This document shows positions 19,140-28,068 of a DNA stretch of 64,000 nucleotides, piece after piece. How positions within the stretch are numbered: position 1 is the first letter of the stretch; every line of letters starts with the position of its first letter. Origin of the DNA: Streptococcus mitis (GTDB lineage: Bacteria; Bacillota; Bacilli; Lactobacillales; Streptococcaceae). The notes beneath the pieces are model-generated. The model worked only from the letters and a program-made list of their open reading frames with translations, was not told the origin of the DNA and did no database searches. The DNA is taken from positions 1 to 64,000 of the forward strand of contig NZ_CABEHV010000004.1 of assembly GCF_901542415.1 (NCBI RefSeq). The letters run 5' to 3'. A program made the translations under genes and the position numbers.

Positions 19140-20311
19140 GTTTCTTGGTGAAAGATATTTTGCCAGGTTTCGTGGCGACGCCAGATACTGGTATGGATGA
19201 TACCATCTAACTCATAGGAGATGAGTTTGGTCTTCTGACTGATGGAAGTGATCTGAATATCCTTGATAGCGGAATTCAAGTCTTTTTCGGCTTTATAGGC
19301 CTCTTTATCCATCTGCTCTCCATCTTGACGAATATAGACAAAATCGTCAGCCAAGAGTTCTTCCAGTTGATTTCCTTGGTCAATCAATTGTTCGCGCATA
19401 AGCAATTTTTTATAGACATTGTCTAAAATTTCATCTTCAGGGATAGGTGCTGGCTCGATATGGACATCGGTATCAAAGACTCCAAAACGTTCTTCCAGCA
19501 TAGACTCGACCTGATCCGCAATTTCATGGCTTTCAAAAACAGACAGGTCAGGGTTCATCTCTAGCGTAATATCCAGGTAGATGTTGCTACCGTAGGTGCG
19601 ACCTCTTTGCGACTTAACCTTGCTGATTTTGGGAATTTCCATGATAGCCTTTTGGTAGTCCTCGAGCAGACGGTCATCAAAGCCATCCGAAAGGCTAAAG
19701 GAAGACTCGATGAAGATATCATAGGCAGTTTTCAAGATAAAGAAAGTGATGATAATGGCAACCAGTTTATCCACAATGGGATAATTGAAACTGCTAGCCA
19801 GGATTGCAATGGTAGTACCAAGTGAGGTGACAGCATCAGAAAGATTGTCCTTGGCGGCAGCCTTCAGTGCCTTGGAGTTGGATTTCTTACTGAGGCGAGT
19901 ATTGTAGAGATAAACTAGAAACATAATCGTTGCAGAAATGATTCCCAGAGTTGCACCCAGAGGGTCAATGACTGTTTCTTCACGACTGAGAATCTTTTGA
20001 ATGGTATCCCTTAGTACATCAAAGCCAACATAAAACATGATGATAGAAGTGACCAAGCTAGCCAAATCTTCAATCTTCCAGTGGCCAAAACGGTGGTCTC
20101 GGTCAGCAGGCTGGCGTGCCATCCGGATTCCAATCAAGAGGGCCACATTTCCAATGATGTCCGACACGTTGTTAAAACCATCGGCCACCAAACTGGATGA
20201 ATGGAGGAGGTGCCCAGTTGCTAATTTCGCTGCAGACAAGATCAAATAGGTCGAAATACTGATAATGGCCCCACGCTCAGCTAACTTGAGATTTGAGATA
20301 GATTGCTTCAT
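19127..20311 (-). CDS. mntE: Manganese efflux protein MntE (cation diffusion facilitator)
   Basis: CDF exporter; the pneumococcal homologue at this locus is MntE, which exports Mn2+ and affects oxidative stress resistance and virulence. It has 394 residues. Six membrane segments lie within about residues 12-215. Metal-site motifs are VADGFNNVSDIIGN in TM2 and AAKDNLSDAVTSLG in TM5. A cytoplasmic C-terminal domain (HEIADQVESMLEERF) extends with an extra acidic/basic tail. It is divergent from mgtA, a second metal-export gene. Confidence 0.92.
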   Translation of the reverse strand: MKQSISNLKLAERGAIISISTYLILSAAKLATGHLLHSSSLVADGFNNVSDIIGNVALLIGIRMARQPADRDHRFGHWKIEDLASLVTSIIMFYVGFDVLRDTIQKILSREETVIDPLGATLGIISATIMFLVYLYNTRLSKKSNSKALKAAAKDNLSDAVTSLGTTIAILASSFNYPIVDKLVAIIITFFILKTAYDIFIESSFSLSDGFDDRLLEDYQKAIMEIPKISKVKSQRGRTYGSNIYLDITLEMNPDLSVFESHEIADQVESMLEERFGVFDTDVHIEPAPIPEDEILDNVYKKLLMREQLIDQGNQLEELLADDFVYIRQDGEQMDKEAYKAEKDLNSAIKDIQITSISQKTKLISYELDGIIHTSIWRRHETWQNIFHQETKKE

Positions 20312-20344
20312 TCAACTTCCTTTCTAGTCATATAGCATTCTACC

Positions 20345-20373
20345 ATTATACTGGTTTTCAAGGGAAAATTCAA
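20345..20373 (-). promoter_or_regulatory. mntE promoter
   Basis: On the minus strand: TTGAAT, 17-base spacer, TATAAT, then a short leader to the mntE ATG. Confidence 0.65.
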
Positions 20374-20392
20374 ATAAGTCATTTTTTACTCT

Positions 20393-20420
20393 TTGAAAAC
20401 TTTTCAAAATTTGGTATAAT
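20393..20420 (+). promoter_or_regulatory. mgtA promoter
   Basis: TTGAAA, 16-base spacer, TATAAT with TGG before it (extended -10). It drives the riboswitch leader. Confidence 0.7.
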
Positions 20421-20426
20421 AGTACT

Positions 20427-20550
20427 ACTCAAGGGAGTAGCTGGCAGAAACCTGTGATAGTGTCGTCATTCCGAATTTTATACTGAAAAGTATGCTTTCC
20501 GGCACTATCTTAAACAGCGAGACTTGTTATGATTAACAGGTCTCTTTTTG
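20427..20550 (+). promoter_or_regulatory. yybP-ykoY Mn2+ riboswitch with terminator, upstream of mgtA
   Basis: The leader carries CAAGGGAGTAGC, the conserved yybP-ykoY core, then CTGGCAGAAACCTGTGATAGTGTCG with GGCACTATC as closing strand. It ends in a strong hairpin GAGACTTGTTA/TAACAGGTCTC (20519-20544) with TTTTTG. Mn2+ binding is expected to stop the terminator from forming and turn mgtA on. In streptococci a Mn-responsive riboswitch of this class is known upstream of the mgtA P-type ATPase. Only the core was matched by eye. Confidence 0.88.
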
Positions 20551-20618
20551 TTTGTCGTGAAAAGATGCGATGAGGGAAAAGAGAGTCTGTTTTGCACACA
20601 ATGTCAAGGAGGAGACAC

Positions 20619-23315
20619 ATGTCAAAAGAACAAAAACGCCAAGCGTTTTACACTCAGAGTCCTGAAGAGGTCTTGAAGGCTGTGGATGCGACCGAGCAAG
20701 GTTTGTCATCAAGTGAGGCAGAAAAACGCCTTGCAGAATTTGGCCACAATGAACTCGAAGAAGGCGAGAAACGATCAATCCTGGTCAAATTCATCGAGCA
20801 ATTTAAGGATTTGATGATTATCATCCTAGTTGCGGCAGCAATCTTGTCAGTCTTGACTTCTGGTGGGGAAGATATCGCAGATGCCATTATCATCTTAGCC
20901 GTGGTAATCATCAATGCTGCCTTTGGTGTTTACCAAGAAGGGAAAGCAGAAGAAGCTATCGAAGCTCTCAAATCAATGTCTAGTCCAGCTGCCCGCGTTC
21001 TTCGTGATGGGCATATGGCAGAGATTGATTCAAAAGAATTGGTACCAGGTGATATCGTTGCCCTCGAAGCAGGTGATGTAGTACCAGCAGACCTACGTTT
21101 GCTTGAAGCCAACTCTCTTAAAATTGAAGAAGCAGCTCTTACAGGTGAGTCTGTGCCAGTCGAAAAAGACTTGTCAGTCGAGCTTGCTGCAGATGCTGGT
21201 ATTGGTGATCGTGTCAATATGGCTTTCCAAAACTCAAATGTGACTTATGGTCGTGGTCTTGGAGTTGTTGTCAATACAGGTATGTACACGGAAGTTGGTC
21301 ATATCGCTGGCATGCTCCAAGATGCAGATGAGACAGACACACCACTTAAACAAAACTTGAACAACCTTTCTAAGGTCTTGACTTATGCAATTTTGGTCAT
21401 TGCCCTTGTTACTTTTGTAGTTGGTGTTTTCATTCAAGGGAAAAATCCACTCGGTGAGTTGATGACCTCTGTTGCCCTTGCCGTTGCAGCCATTCCAGAA
21501 GGTCTCCCAGCTATCGTAACTATCGTTCTTGCCCTCGGTACTCAAGTTTTGGCTAAAAGAAACTCTATCGTTCGTAAGTTGCCAGCTGTAGAAACTCTTG
21601 GTTCAACAGAAATCATCGCTTCTGACAAGACTGGTACGCTGACTATGAACAAGATGACCGTCGAAAAAGTCTTCTACGATGCGGTTCTACATGACTCAGC
21701 TGATGACATTGAACTAGGTCTTGAAATGCCCCTGCTTCGTTCAGTTGTCTTGGCCAATGATACGAAAATTGATGTGGAAGGAAACTTGATTGGTGATCCA
21801 ACCGAAACAGCCTTTATCCAATATGCTTTGGACAAGGGCTACGATGTCAAAGGATTTTTAGAGAAATATCCTCGTGTGGCTGAGTTGCCATTTGATTCTG
21901 AACGTAAGCTCATGTCAACAGTTCATCCACTTGCAGATGGACGCTTCCTCGTAGCTGTTAAAGGTGCGCCAGACCAACTCTTGAAACGTTGTGTTCTTCG
22001 TGATAAGGCTGGGGATATTGCTCCGATTGATGAGAAGGTTGCAAATCTCATCCATACAAACAACTCTGAAATGGCTCACCAAGCCTTGCGTGTCCTTGCT
22101 GGTGCTTATAAGATTATTGACAGCATTCCAGAAAACCTCACTTCTGAAGAGCTTGAAAATGATTTAATCTTTACTGGTTTGATTGGGATGATTGACCCTG
22201 AACGTCCTGAAGCTGCTGAGGCTGTTCGTGTGGCTAAGGAAGCGGGAATTCGTCCAATCATGATCACAGGTGACCATCAAGACACTGCAGAAGCTATTGC
22301 TAAACGTTTGGGAATCATTGACGCAAATGATACAGAAGGCCACGTTTTAACTGGTGCTGAGCTCAACGAACTGTCAGATGAAGACTTTGAAAAAGTAGTT
22401 GGTCAATACTCTGTTTATGCGCGTGTATCTCCAGAGCATAAGGTTCGTATCGTCAAGGCTTGGCAAAAACAAGGTAAGGTCGTTGCCATGACAGGTGACG
22501 GTGTCAATGATGCGCCAGCTCTGAAAACAGCCGACATCGGTATCGGTATGGGAATCACTGGTACAGAGGTTTCTAAGGGGGCTTCTGACATGATTCTTGC
22601 AGATGATAACTTTGCGACTATTATCGTTGCAGTGGAAGAAGGACGTAAGGTCTTCTCAAATATTCAAAAGACTATTCAGTACTTACTTTCTGCCAATACT
22701 GCTGAAGTATTAACCATCTTCCTATCAACCTTGTTTGGTTGGGATGTCTTACAGCCAGTTCATCTTTTGTGGATCAACTTGGTAACCGATACTTTCCCAG
22801 CAATTGCACTAGGTGTTGAACCTGCTGAGCCTGGTGTCATGAACCATAAACCACGTGGACGAAAGGCAAGCTTCTTCTCAGGTGGTGTTTTGAGTTCTAT
22901 CATCTATCAAGGTGTACTCCAAGCAGCTATTGTTATGAGTGTTTATGGCCTTGCGATTACTTACCCAGTTCATGTGGGTGACAATCATGCCATTCACGCA
23001 GATGCCCTTACTATGGCCTTTGCAACCCTTGGCTTGATTCAGCTCTTCCATGCCTACAATGTGAAATCTGTTTACCAATCCATCTTAACAGTTGGCCCAT
23101 TCAAGTCTAAGACCTTCAACTGGTCCATCTTGGTATCCTTCATCCTTCTCATGGCAACAATCGTCGTAGAACCGCTTGAAGGAATCTTCCACGTAACCAA
23201 ACTAGACTTGTCACAATGGGGAATCGTGATGGGCGGAAGCTTCTCAATGATTATTATCGTCGAAATTGTTAAGTTTATTCAACGCAAACTCGGTTTTGAC
23301 AAGAATGCGATTTAA
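20619..23315 (+). CDS. mgtA: P-type cation ATPase MgtA/CaxP (Mn2+/Ca2+ export)
   Basis: PMCA/SERCA-like calcium-type P-ATPase that exports Ca2+ and Mn2+ in pneumococci. It has 898 residues from ATG 20619, preceded by AAGGAGGAG. Actuator motif ALTGESVPVEKD, phosphorylation site SDKTGTLTMNKMT (Asp near residue 336), nucleotide domain KGAPD, hinge TGDGVNDAPALKTADIGIGM. Ion-binding TM4 has AIPEGLPA, TM5-6 NTAEVL and NLVTDTFPA. Further upstream in-frame ATGs lack a ribosome binding site. It pairs with divergent mntE. Confidence 0.94.
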   Translation: MSKEQKRQAFYTQSPEEVLKAVDATEQGLSSSEAEKRLAEFGHNELEEGEKRSILVKFIEQFKDLMIIILVAAAILSVLTSGGEDIADAIIILAVVIINAAFGVYQEGKAEEAIEALKSMSSPAARVLRDGHMAEIDSKELVPGDIVALEAGDVVPADLRLLEANSLKIEEAALTGESVPVEKDLSVELAADAGIGDRVNMAFQNSNVTYGRGLGVVVNTGMYTEVGHIAGMLQDADETDTPLKQNLNNLSKVLTYAILVIALVTFVVGVFIQGKNPLGELMTSVALAVAAIPEGLPAIVTIVLALGTQVLAKRNSIVRKLPAVETLGSTEIIASDKTGTLTMNKMTVEKVFYDAVLHDSADDIELGLEMPLLRSVVLANDTKIDVEGNLIGDPTETAFIQYALDKGYDVKGFLEKYPRVAELPFDSERKLMSTVHPLADGRFLVAVKGAPDQLLKRCVLRDKAGDIAPIDEKVANLIHTNNSEMAHQALRVLAGAYKIIDSIPENLTSEELENDLIFTGLIGMIDPERPEAAEAVRVAKEAGIRPIMITGDHQDTAEAIAKRLGIIDANDTEGHVLTGAELNELSDEDFEKVVGQYSVYARVSPEHKVRIVKAWQKQGKVVAMTGDGVNDAPALKTADIGIGMGITGTEVSKGASDMILADDNFATIIVAVEEGRKVFSNIQKTIQYLLSANTAEVLTIFLSTLFGWDVLQPVHLLWINLVTDTFPAIALGVEPAEPGVMNHKPRGRKASFFSGGVLSSIIYQGVLQAAIVMSVYGLAITYPVHVGDNHAIHADALTMAFATLGLIQLFHAYNVKSVYQSILTVGPFKSKTFNWSILVSFILLMATIVVEPLEGIFHVTKLDLSQWGIVMGGSFSMIIIVEIVKFIQRKLGFDKNAI

Positions 23316-23342
23316 AAAAAGTCATCTTCGGATGGCTTTTTT
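23314..23342 (+). terminator. Terminator of mgtA (copy 1 of a repeated terminator)
   Basis: AAAAAGTCATC-TTCG-GATGGCTTTTT hairpin. A 27-base segment is identical to 25633-25659 at the other side of the adhesin gene. Confidence 0.9.
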
Positions 23343-23452
23343 AAATTACTTTAAAAAGGATAGAAAAAACTTTAAATAGGAGATGTTAAAAGTAAAGTCG
23401 CTTACTAAAATATTAGATATAAGAATAGCAAAGAATGACTTGGGAGGAAATC

Positions 23453-25617
23453 ATGGGAAATAAAAAATGTATTTACTCTATCCGTAAATTGAGTTTGGGT
23501 GTTGCTTCAGTTGTTGTGGCTTGTGGTTTAGGGTTTTTAGCTGGCTCTGTTGGAAGTGTATCTGCAGATGAAATGCTCGCAGCTAGTCATATCTTAGAAA
23601 CAGACAAACCTTCTATCGAAATCATAGACAAGGATAAGTCTGTCGGGGGTTCAGAAAAAGAAGCTACTGCTTCAGAAGAGCAACATTTTGAAGAAAAACA
23701 TTTAGATACTCCTAAAGTGACTGAAAAGGAATCTCGTGTTGAATTTAATTATATTGATGAATCAACAGGGAAAAAACTTTTTTCAGATGAGCGTACTGGT
23801 AAGGTGGGAGAGGATCTTCACTACGATACGAGAAAGAAAATTAGTGAGTTTAAAAGGAATGGCTATGTATTGGTTGAGGATGGCTATTTGAAAACGGATG
23901 AATCGAAGAAGCTGTTTCAAGATGATAAGAATCCGCAAACATATACTATTAAATTAACTCCAAAACATGAAGTGATTAGCTTACAAAACCAGACTAATCC
24001 TAAGTCAAATGAAGAGGTGGAAGCTGGTGTTGTCGATAGTCCTAAGTGGCCTGCAGATGCTGAAAAAATCAGAACCAATAACTGCCTTTAGAGAGAACGA
24101 TTCAAAGAACCATTAAATTTAAATATAAAAATAATGGTAAAGAAGCTTTTGCTGAGAAAAAACAAAGTATTTCCTTTGAACACTATGCGACTGTTAATCT
24201 TGTTACTAAGGAAATTTCCTATTCTAACTGGAAAATAAAACAGGAGCATGTTAAAAATCAAACAGCCAAGATTAGCTATGTGGATATCAGTGAAAACAAG
24301 CTACTGAAGGAAGATACAGTTACTGGGGAATCTGGTTATCCTATTGAATACAGTACGCTAAAAACGATTAGTGACTACAAGCGACAAGGATACGATCTTG
24401 TATCAAGTGATTATGATCGAGGTTTACAATATTTTGACCAAGATAGTAAGACTGATCAAATATTTAAGGTTGCTTTAACCCCTCGCCTAGAATTTATTTA
24501 TCCTGAAGATAGAATTCCAACTGCTCATAAAAAAGTTGATGAGGATGTTCAAGATTCACCTTTATGGCCTGCCAGTGTTTCTAAAATCGTCAATAAAAAA
24601 TCTATTGATCGTAACATTTCCTATCTAGATTTTGTGACACATGATAAGGTTGTTGCAGATCGAAATGATCAAGTTGATTTCAAACGCGTTGCCAAGGTTG
24701 ATTTTGTAAGAGGAGACCTTTATTATCGTGATTGGACGAGTGATCAACCAAATCTATCTAAAGTAGCGACACCACTGCTAAAAGGCTTGGTGGCAGATAA
24801 AGAAGCAGTTGCAGAGAAAACAGTGGCAGTAACAGATCCTGTAATTAGGGAAATTGTCTACTACAAACAATTAGGAAAATGGATAGCCATTTCTCCAACT
24901 GCAAATGAGAATCTGGCTTTGATTCAATATCCCAATGACCAAGATGGTAATCCTGCGAAAGCAGGTCTTGCTAGCAATCCAGGTTTGAGAACAATTCCTT
25001 ATCTTAAAGGCTATAAGGCCGTGACATCAGCTATTGATTTGGTGTTGAAGGATTCTTCGCATCCAGAATTGGGTTATTTATTACCAGAAGTTCCAGAAGA
25101 TTTCACAAAAGATACAGTGATTCATTATCTACCTGTGAAAGCTACTGAACCAGAACCACCAAGAGGTGATCAACCTAAGACGCCAGAAGCTCCAACACCT
25201 GAGGAGCCAAAGCACCCAGAAGTACCGACGGTAGATCAACCTAAGGATCCTGAAAAGCCAACCCCTGAGGACCCTAAACAGCCGGACATGCCGACTGTTG
25301 AGCAACCAAAAACTCCAGCAAGTCCAGTACCTGAGGAGCCAAAGCGTCCCGAAGTTCCAGCTGTTGCTCAACCTAAGGATCCCGAAAAACCATCCCCTAA
25401 GGAACCCAAGCAACCTGAAGTTTCGACTGCTGAGCAACCAAAGACTCCAGCAAGTCCAGCGCCTGAGGAGCCAAAGCACCCAGAAACTCCAATAATAAGT
25501 GAAACAAAGGAAGCTGGTAAACTACCAGAGACAGCTAGTCATGATTCTATTTTGCTAGTAGTCGGATTCTTATCAGCCCTATCTGGCATCCTATTGTTTA
25601 AAGGTAAAAAAGATTAA
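23453..25617 (+). pseudogene. MucBP-type wall-anchored adhesin with a frameshift
   Basis: Starts at ATG 23453 after GGAGG with a YSIRK signal peptide (IYSIRKLSLGVASVVVACG; cleavage near SVSADE). Two modules follow, each a MucBP-like domain (VEFNYIDESTGKKLF; AKISYVDISENKLL) plus a Mub-B2-like domain with DSPKWPA or DSPLWPA. Next is a Pro-rich repeat region (25165-25490) with 44-residue units such as QPKTPASPVPEEPK, then LPETA, a hydrophobic helix and KGKKD. The first frame stops at TAG 24089-24091; coding resumes in the -1 frame from about 24085 (LERTIQRTIKF), consistent with loss of one A at 24080-24081. Probably binds mucin or host glycans if intact. Pseudogene, phase-off state or sequencing error. 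Confidence 0.85.
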
Positions 25618-25632
25618 GAATTTACAAATAGC

Positions 25633-25659
25633 AAAAAAGTCATCTTCGGATGGCTTTTT
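25633..25659 (+). terminator. Terminator after the adhesin (copy 2)
   Basis: Same hairpin as after mgtA, AAAAAGTCATC-TTCG-GATGGCTTTTT. The two copies bracket the adhesin gene as direct repeats. Confidence 0.9.
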
Positions 25660-25746
25660 ACTACAGTTGAGGGAAAGGGCTTGCAGTTATCGTCTTTTGT
25701 GCTATAATTGCTATAATATAGTAAAAAGCAAGAGGAGTGTGAGGAA

Positions 25747-26157
25747 GTGGAAAAGAAAATTGTAAAGGATATTTTGTTTTTATCTCAGGTGTCTCAGCCT
25801 GCAAGTCAGGAAGACCTGTATCTTGCCAGAGATTTACAAGATACGCTCTTAGCAAATCGTGAGACCTGTGTTGGTCTAGCTGCCAATATGATTGGGGTGC
25901 AGAAGCGCGTGATTATCTTTAATCTTGGCTTGATTCCTGTGGTCATGTTTAACCCAGTGCTCCTGTCCTCTGAAGGCCTTTACGAGACAGAAGAAGGCTG
26001 TTTGTCCTTGACAGGTGTGAGACCTACTAGGCGTTATGAAACTATAAGGGTTGCCTATCGTGACAGCAAGTGGCAGGAACAGACCATTACCTTGACAGGC
26101 TTCCCAGCTCAGATTTGCCAGCATGAACTGGATCACTTGGAAGGACGAATCATTTAG
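25747..26157 (+). CDS. Peptide deformylase-like protein
   Basis: Removes the N-terminal formyl group from nascent proteins, or is a paralogue of that enzyme. It has 136 residues, short compared with the roughly 200-residue type II deformylase typical of Gram-positives. Metal-binding motifs EEGCLSL and QHELDHLEG (HExxH) are intact. The first motif reads VGLAANMIG instead of the canonical GLAAPQ, which may alter activity. GTG start at 25747 follows AGGAG-type sequence. It is 11 bases before the next membrane protein gene, so co-transcribed. Confidence 0.85.
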   Translation: MEKKIVKDILFLSQVSQPASQEDLYLARDLQDTLLANRETCVGLAANMIGVQKRVIIFNLGLIPVVMFNPVLLSSEGLYETEEGCLSLTGVRPTRRYETIRVAYRDSKWQEQTITLTGFPAQICQHELDHLEGRII

Positions 26158-26168
26158 GAGGAAAGTAA

Positions 26169-27764
26169 ATGAAACGAATAGTCTTTGAACTTATTTTTAT
26201 CGCAACGACCTGGTATATCTTTTTACCGCCTCTTAACCTGACCAGCTGGGAATTTCTCTTTTTCCTCTGTGGGCATTTGCTGGTTGTAGCAATCTTATTT
26301 GGCTTTGGCAAGGGAATCAATTGGGTCAAAACGGTTCATGTGCGCCACGGCAAGGCAGAAGCTGCCTTAAATCTAGAGGGTTTCAAAATCAATCGGTTAG
26401 GGAAAATCCTTTTAGCTTCTATTGGAGGAATTCTTCTCTTAACAGCCTTGGTTTCCTTGGTGACTTCTAGTATTTTTCAGGCTAAAAATTATGCCAATGT
26501 AGTTACAGTTACGGAAAAAGAGTTTACTGAATTTCCTAAGACTGACACCAGTAAGGTTCCTATCTTAGATAGAAGTACCGCTGAAAAAATTGGTGACCGC
26601 TACTTGGGTTCCCTAACAGATAAGGTATCGCAATATGTAGCGGCAGACACCTATACCCAATTGACGATTGATGGGAAGCCTTATCGGGTTACGCCACTAG
26701 AATACGCTGACCCTATCAAATGGTTTAACAATCAGGCCAAGGGAATCGGCGAGTATATCAAGGTTGACATGGTAACTGGAAATGCCAACTTGGTGGATTT
26801 GGAGACACCAATCAAGTATTCGGACTCGGAGTATTTTAACCGTGATGTCAAGCGTCACCTGCGCTTGAAGTACCCAACCAAGATCTTCAAAACTCCATCC
26901 TTCGAGGTGGACGATGAGGGAAATCCTTTCTATGTAGCAACGGTTTACCAAAAGCAATTTGGGCTTGCGGTTCCTCGTCCTATTTCAGTCATTATCTTGG
27001 ACGCCACAAATGGAGAGACCAAGGAATACAGCTTATCAGATGTTCCAGAATGGGTGGACAGGGTCTATCCAGCAGAGGAAACTATTGAGCAAATCAACTA
27101 CAACGGCAAGTATAAGGACGGTTTCTGGAATGCTATGATTTCCAAGAAAAACGTGACCCAGACTACCAAAGGCTATAATTACTTGTCTATCGGCAATGAC
27201 ATCTACCTCTACACAGGTGTGACATCGGCCAATGCAGATGAAAGTAATCTTGGTTTCATCCTAGAAAATATGCGAACAGGAGAAATCACTAAGTATAGCT
27301 TGGCTTCTGCGACCGAAGAATCAGCCCGTGAATCAGCTGAAGGTGCTGTTCAGGAGAAATCCTACAAGGCAACCTTCCCAATCCTCATCAACCTCAATGA
27401 CAAGCCTCTATACATCATGGGCTTGAAGGACAATGCTGGCTTGGTTAAAGAGTACGCTCTGGTTGACGCAGTCGAGTACCAAAATGTTATTGTAGCTACT
27501 ACGGTGGAAGAGCTACTCAGCAAGTACGCCAATAAAAACGACCTTGAAATTGACAATGCAACAACAGAAAGCATTAAGGGTGTGGTGGCAGATCTCAAAT
27601 CAGCTGTTATCAAGGGCGACACCGTCTACTTCTTTAAAGTTGATGGCAAGATATACAAGGTTAAGGCCTCAGTATCAGATGATCTTCCTTACCTTGAAAA
27701 TGGTAAAACCTTCGAAGGTCAAGTAGGAAAAGACAATTATCTCAAGACCTTTAAAGTGCAGTAA
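26169..27764 (+). CDS. Uncharacterised membrane protein with large extracellular domain
   Basis: 531 residues; I do not recognise the family. Hydrophobic segments lie at about 5-22, 28-46 and 78-100, followed by a long soluble region of about 420 residues that should be outside the cell. Blocks such as VTVTEKEFTEFPKTDTSKVP and repeated short beta-like stretches (YRVTPLEYADPIKW, IYKVKASV) suggest a beta-rich domain. No lipobox, LPxTG or catalytic motif is seen. It follows the deformylase-like gene by 11 bases with AGGAGG, so forms an operon with it. Function unknown. Confidence 0.7.
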   Translation: MKRIVFELIFIATTWYIFLPPLNLTSWEFLFFLCGHLLVVAILFGFGKGINWVKTVHVRHGKAEAALNLEGFKINRLGKILLASIGGILLLTALVSLVTSSIFQAKNYANVVTVTEKEFTEFPKTDTSKVPILDRSTAEKIGDRYLGSLTDKVSQYVAADTYTQLTIDGKPYRVTPLEYADPIKWFNNQAKGIGEYIKVDMVTGNANLVDLETPIKYSDSEYFNRDVKRHLRLKYPTKIFKTPSFEVDDEGNPFYVATVYQKQFGLAVPRPISVIILDATNGETKEYSLSDVPEWVDRVYPAEETIEQINYNGKYKDGFWNAMISKKNVTQTTKGYNYLSIGNDIYLYTGVTSANADESNLGFILENMRTGEITKYSLASATEESARESAEGAVQEKSYKATFPILINLNDKPLYIMGLKDNAGLVKEYALVDAVEYQNVIVATTVEELLSKYANKNDLEIDNATTESIKGVVADLKSAVIKGDTVYFFKVDGKIYKVKASVSDDLPYLENGKTFEGQVGKDNYLKTFKVQ

Positions 27765-27825
27765 AAAAGGTTTATTTAAGAAATATATGTTATAAGATAA
27801 ATTAATACTAATGGAGGACAAACAA

Positions 27826-27990
27826 ATGGGTTTTTATGTGATGCTTGCTTCAATGTTACTCGGACTGCTCGCTTTGAAGATAGGTTTTTCTCAGTTCAAG
27901 GAGAAAAAAGATAAATTCTTATCTATCTTAACAAGTTTAGCTGGTATAGCCCTTGTTCTCGTGGCTGTCTGGTTAGGATGGCCCAAATAA
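27826..27990 (+). CDS. Small membrane protein (54 aa)
   Basis: ATG 27826 with GGAGG 8 bases upstream; stop at 27990 is followed at once by a terminator. Two hydrophobic helices (residues 3-20 and 33-52) are separated by a charged loop FSQFKEKKDK. The clear ribosome binding site and terminator make it a credible gene. Function unknown. Confidence 0.75.
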   Translation: MGFYVMLASMLLGLLALKIGFSQFKEKKDKFLSILTSLAGIALVLVAVWLGWPK

Positions 27991-27995
27991 ACAGA

Positions 27996-28022
27996 GAAAC
28001 CTCGGTCAAACCGAGGTTTTTC
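27996..28022 (+). terminator. Terminator after the 54-aa membrane protein gene
   Basis: AAACCTCGG-TCAAA-CCGAGGTTT stem followed by TTTTT. Confidence 0.9.
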
Positions 28023-28033
28023 AGATGAATTTC

Positions 28034-28062
28034 TTGGTTGTGGCTAAAAAATATGCTACACT
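28034..28062 (+). promoter_or_regulatory. yaaA promoter, probable leaderless start
   Basis: TTGGTT, 17-base spacer, TACACT with TGC before it (extended -10). Only 6 bases (ATTAAT) separate the -10 from the yaaA ATG, so transcription should start at or next to the A of ATG. Confidence 0.65.
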
Positions 28063-28068
28063 ATTAAT

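Noticed and set aside
25129..25479. Minus-strand Leu/Trp-rich frame opposite the Pro-rich repeats
   Set aside because: A mirror of the proline codons; composition is an artefact.
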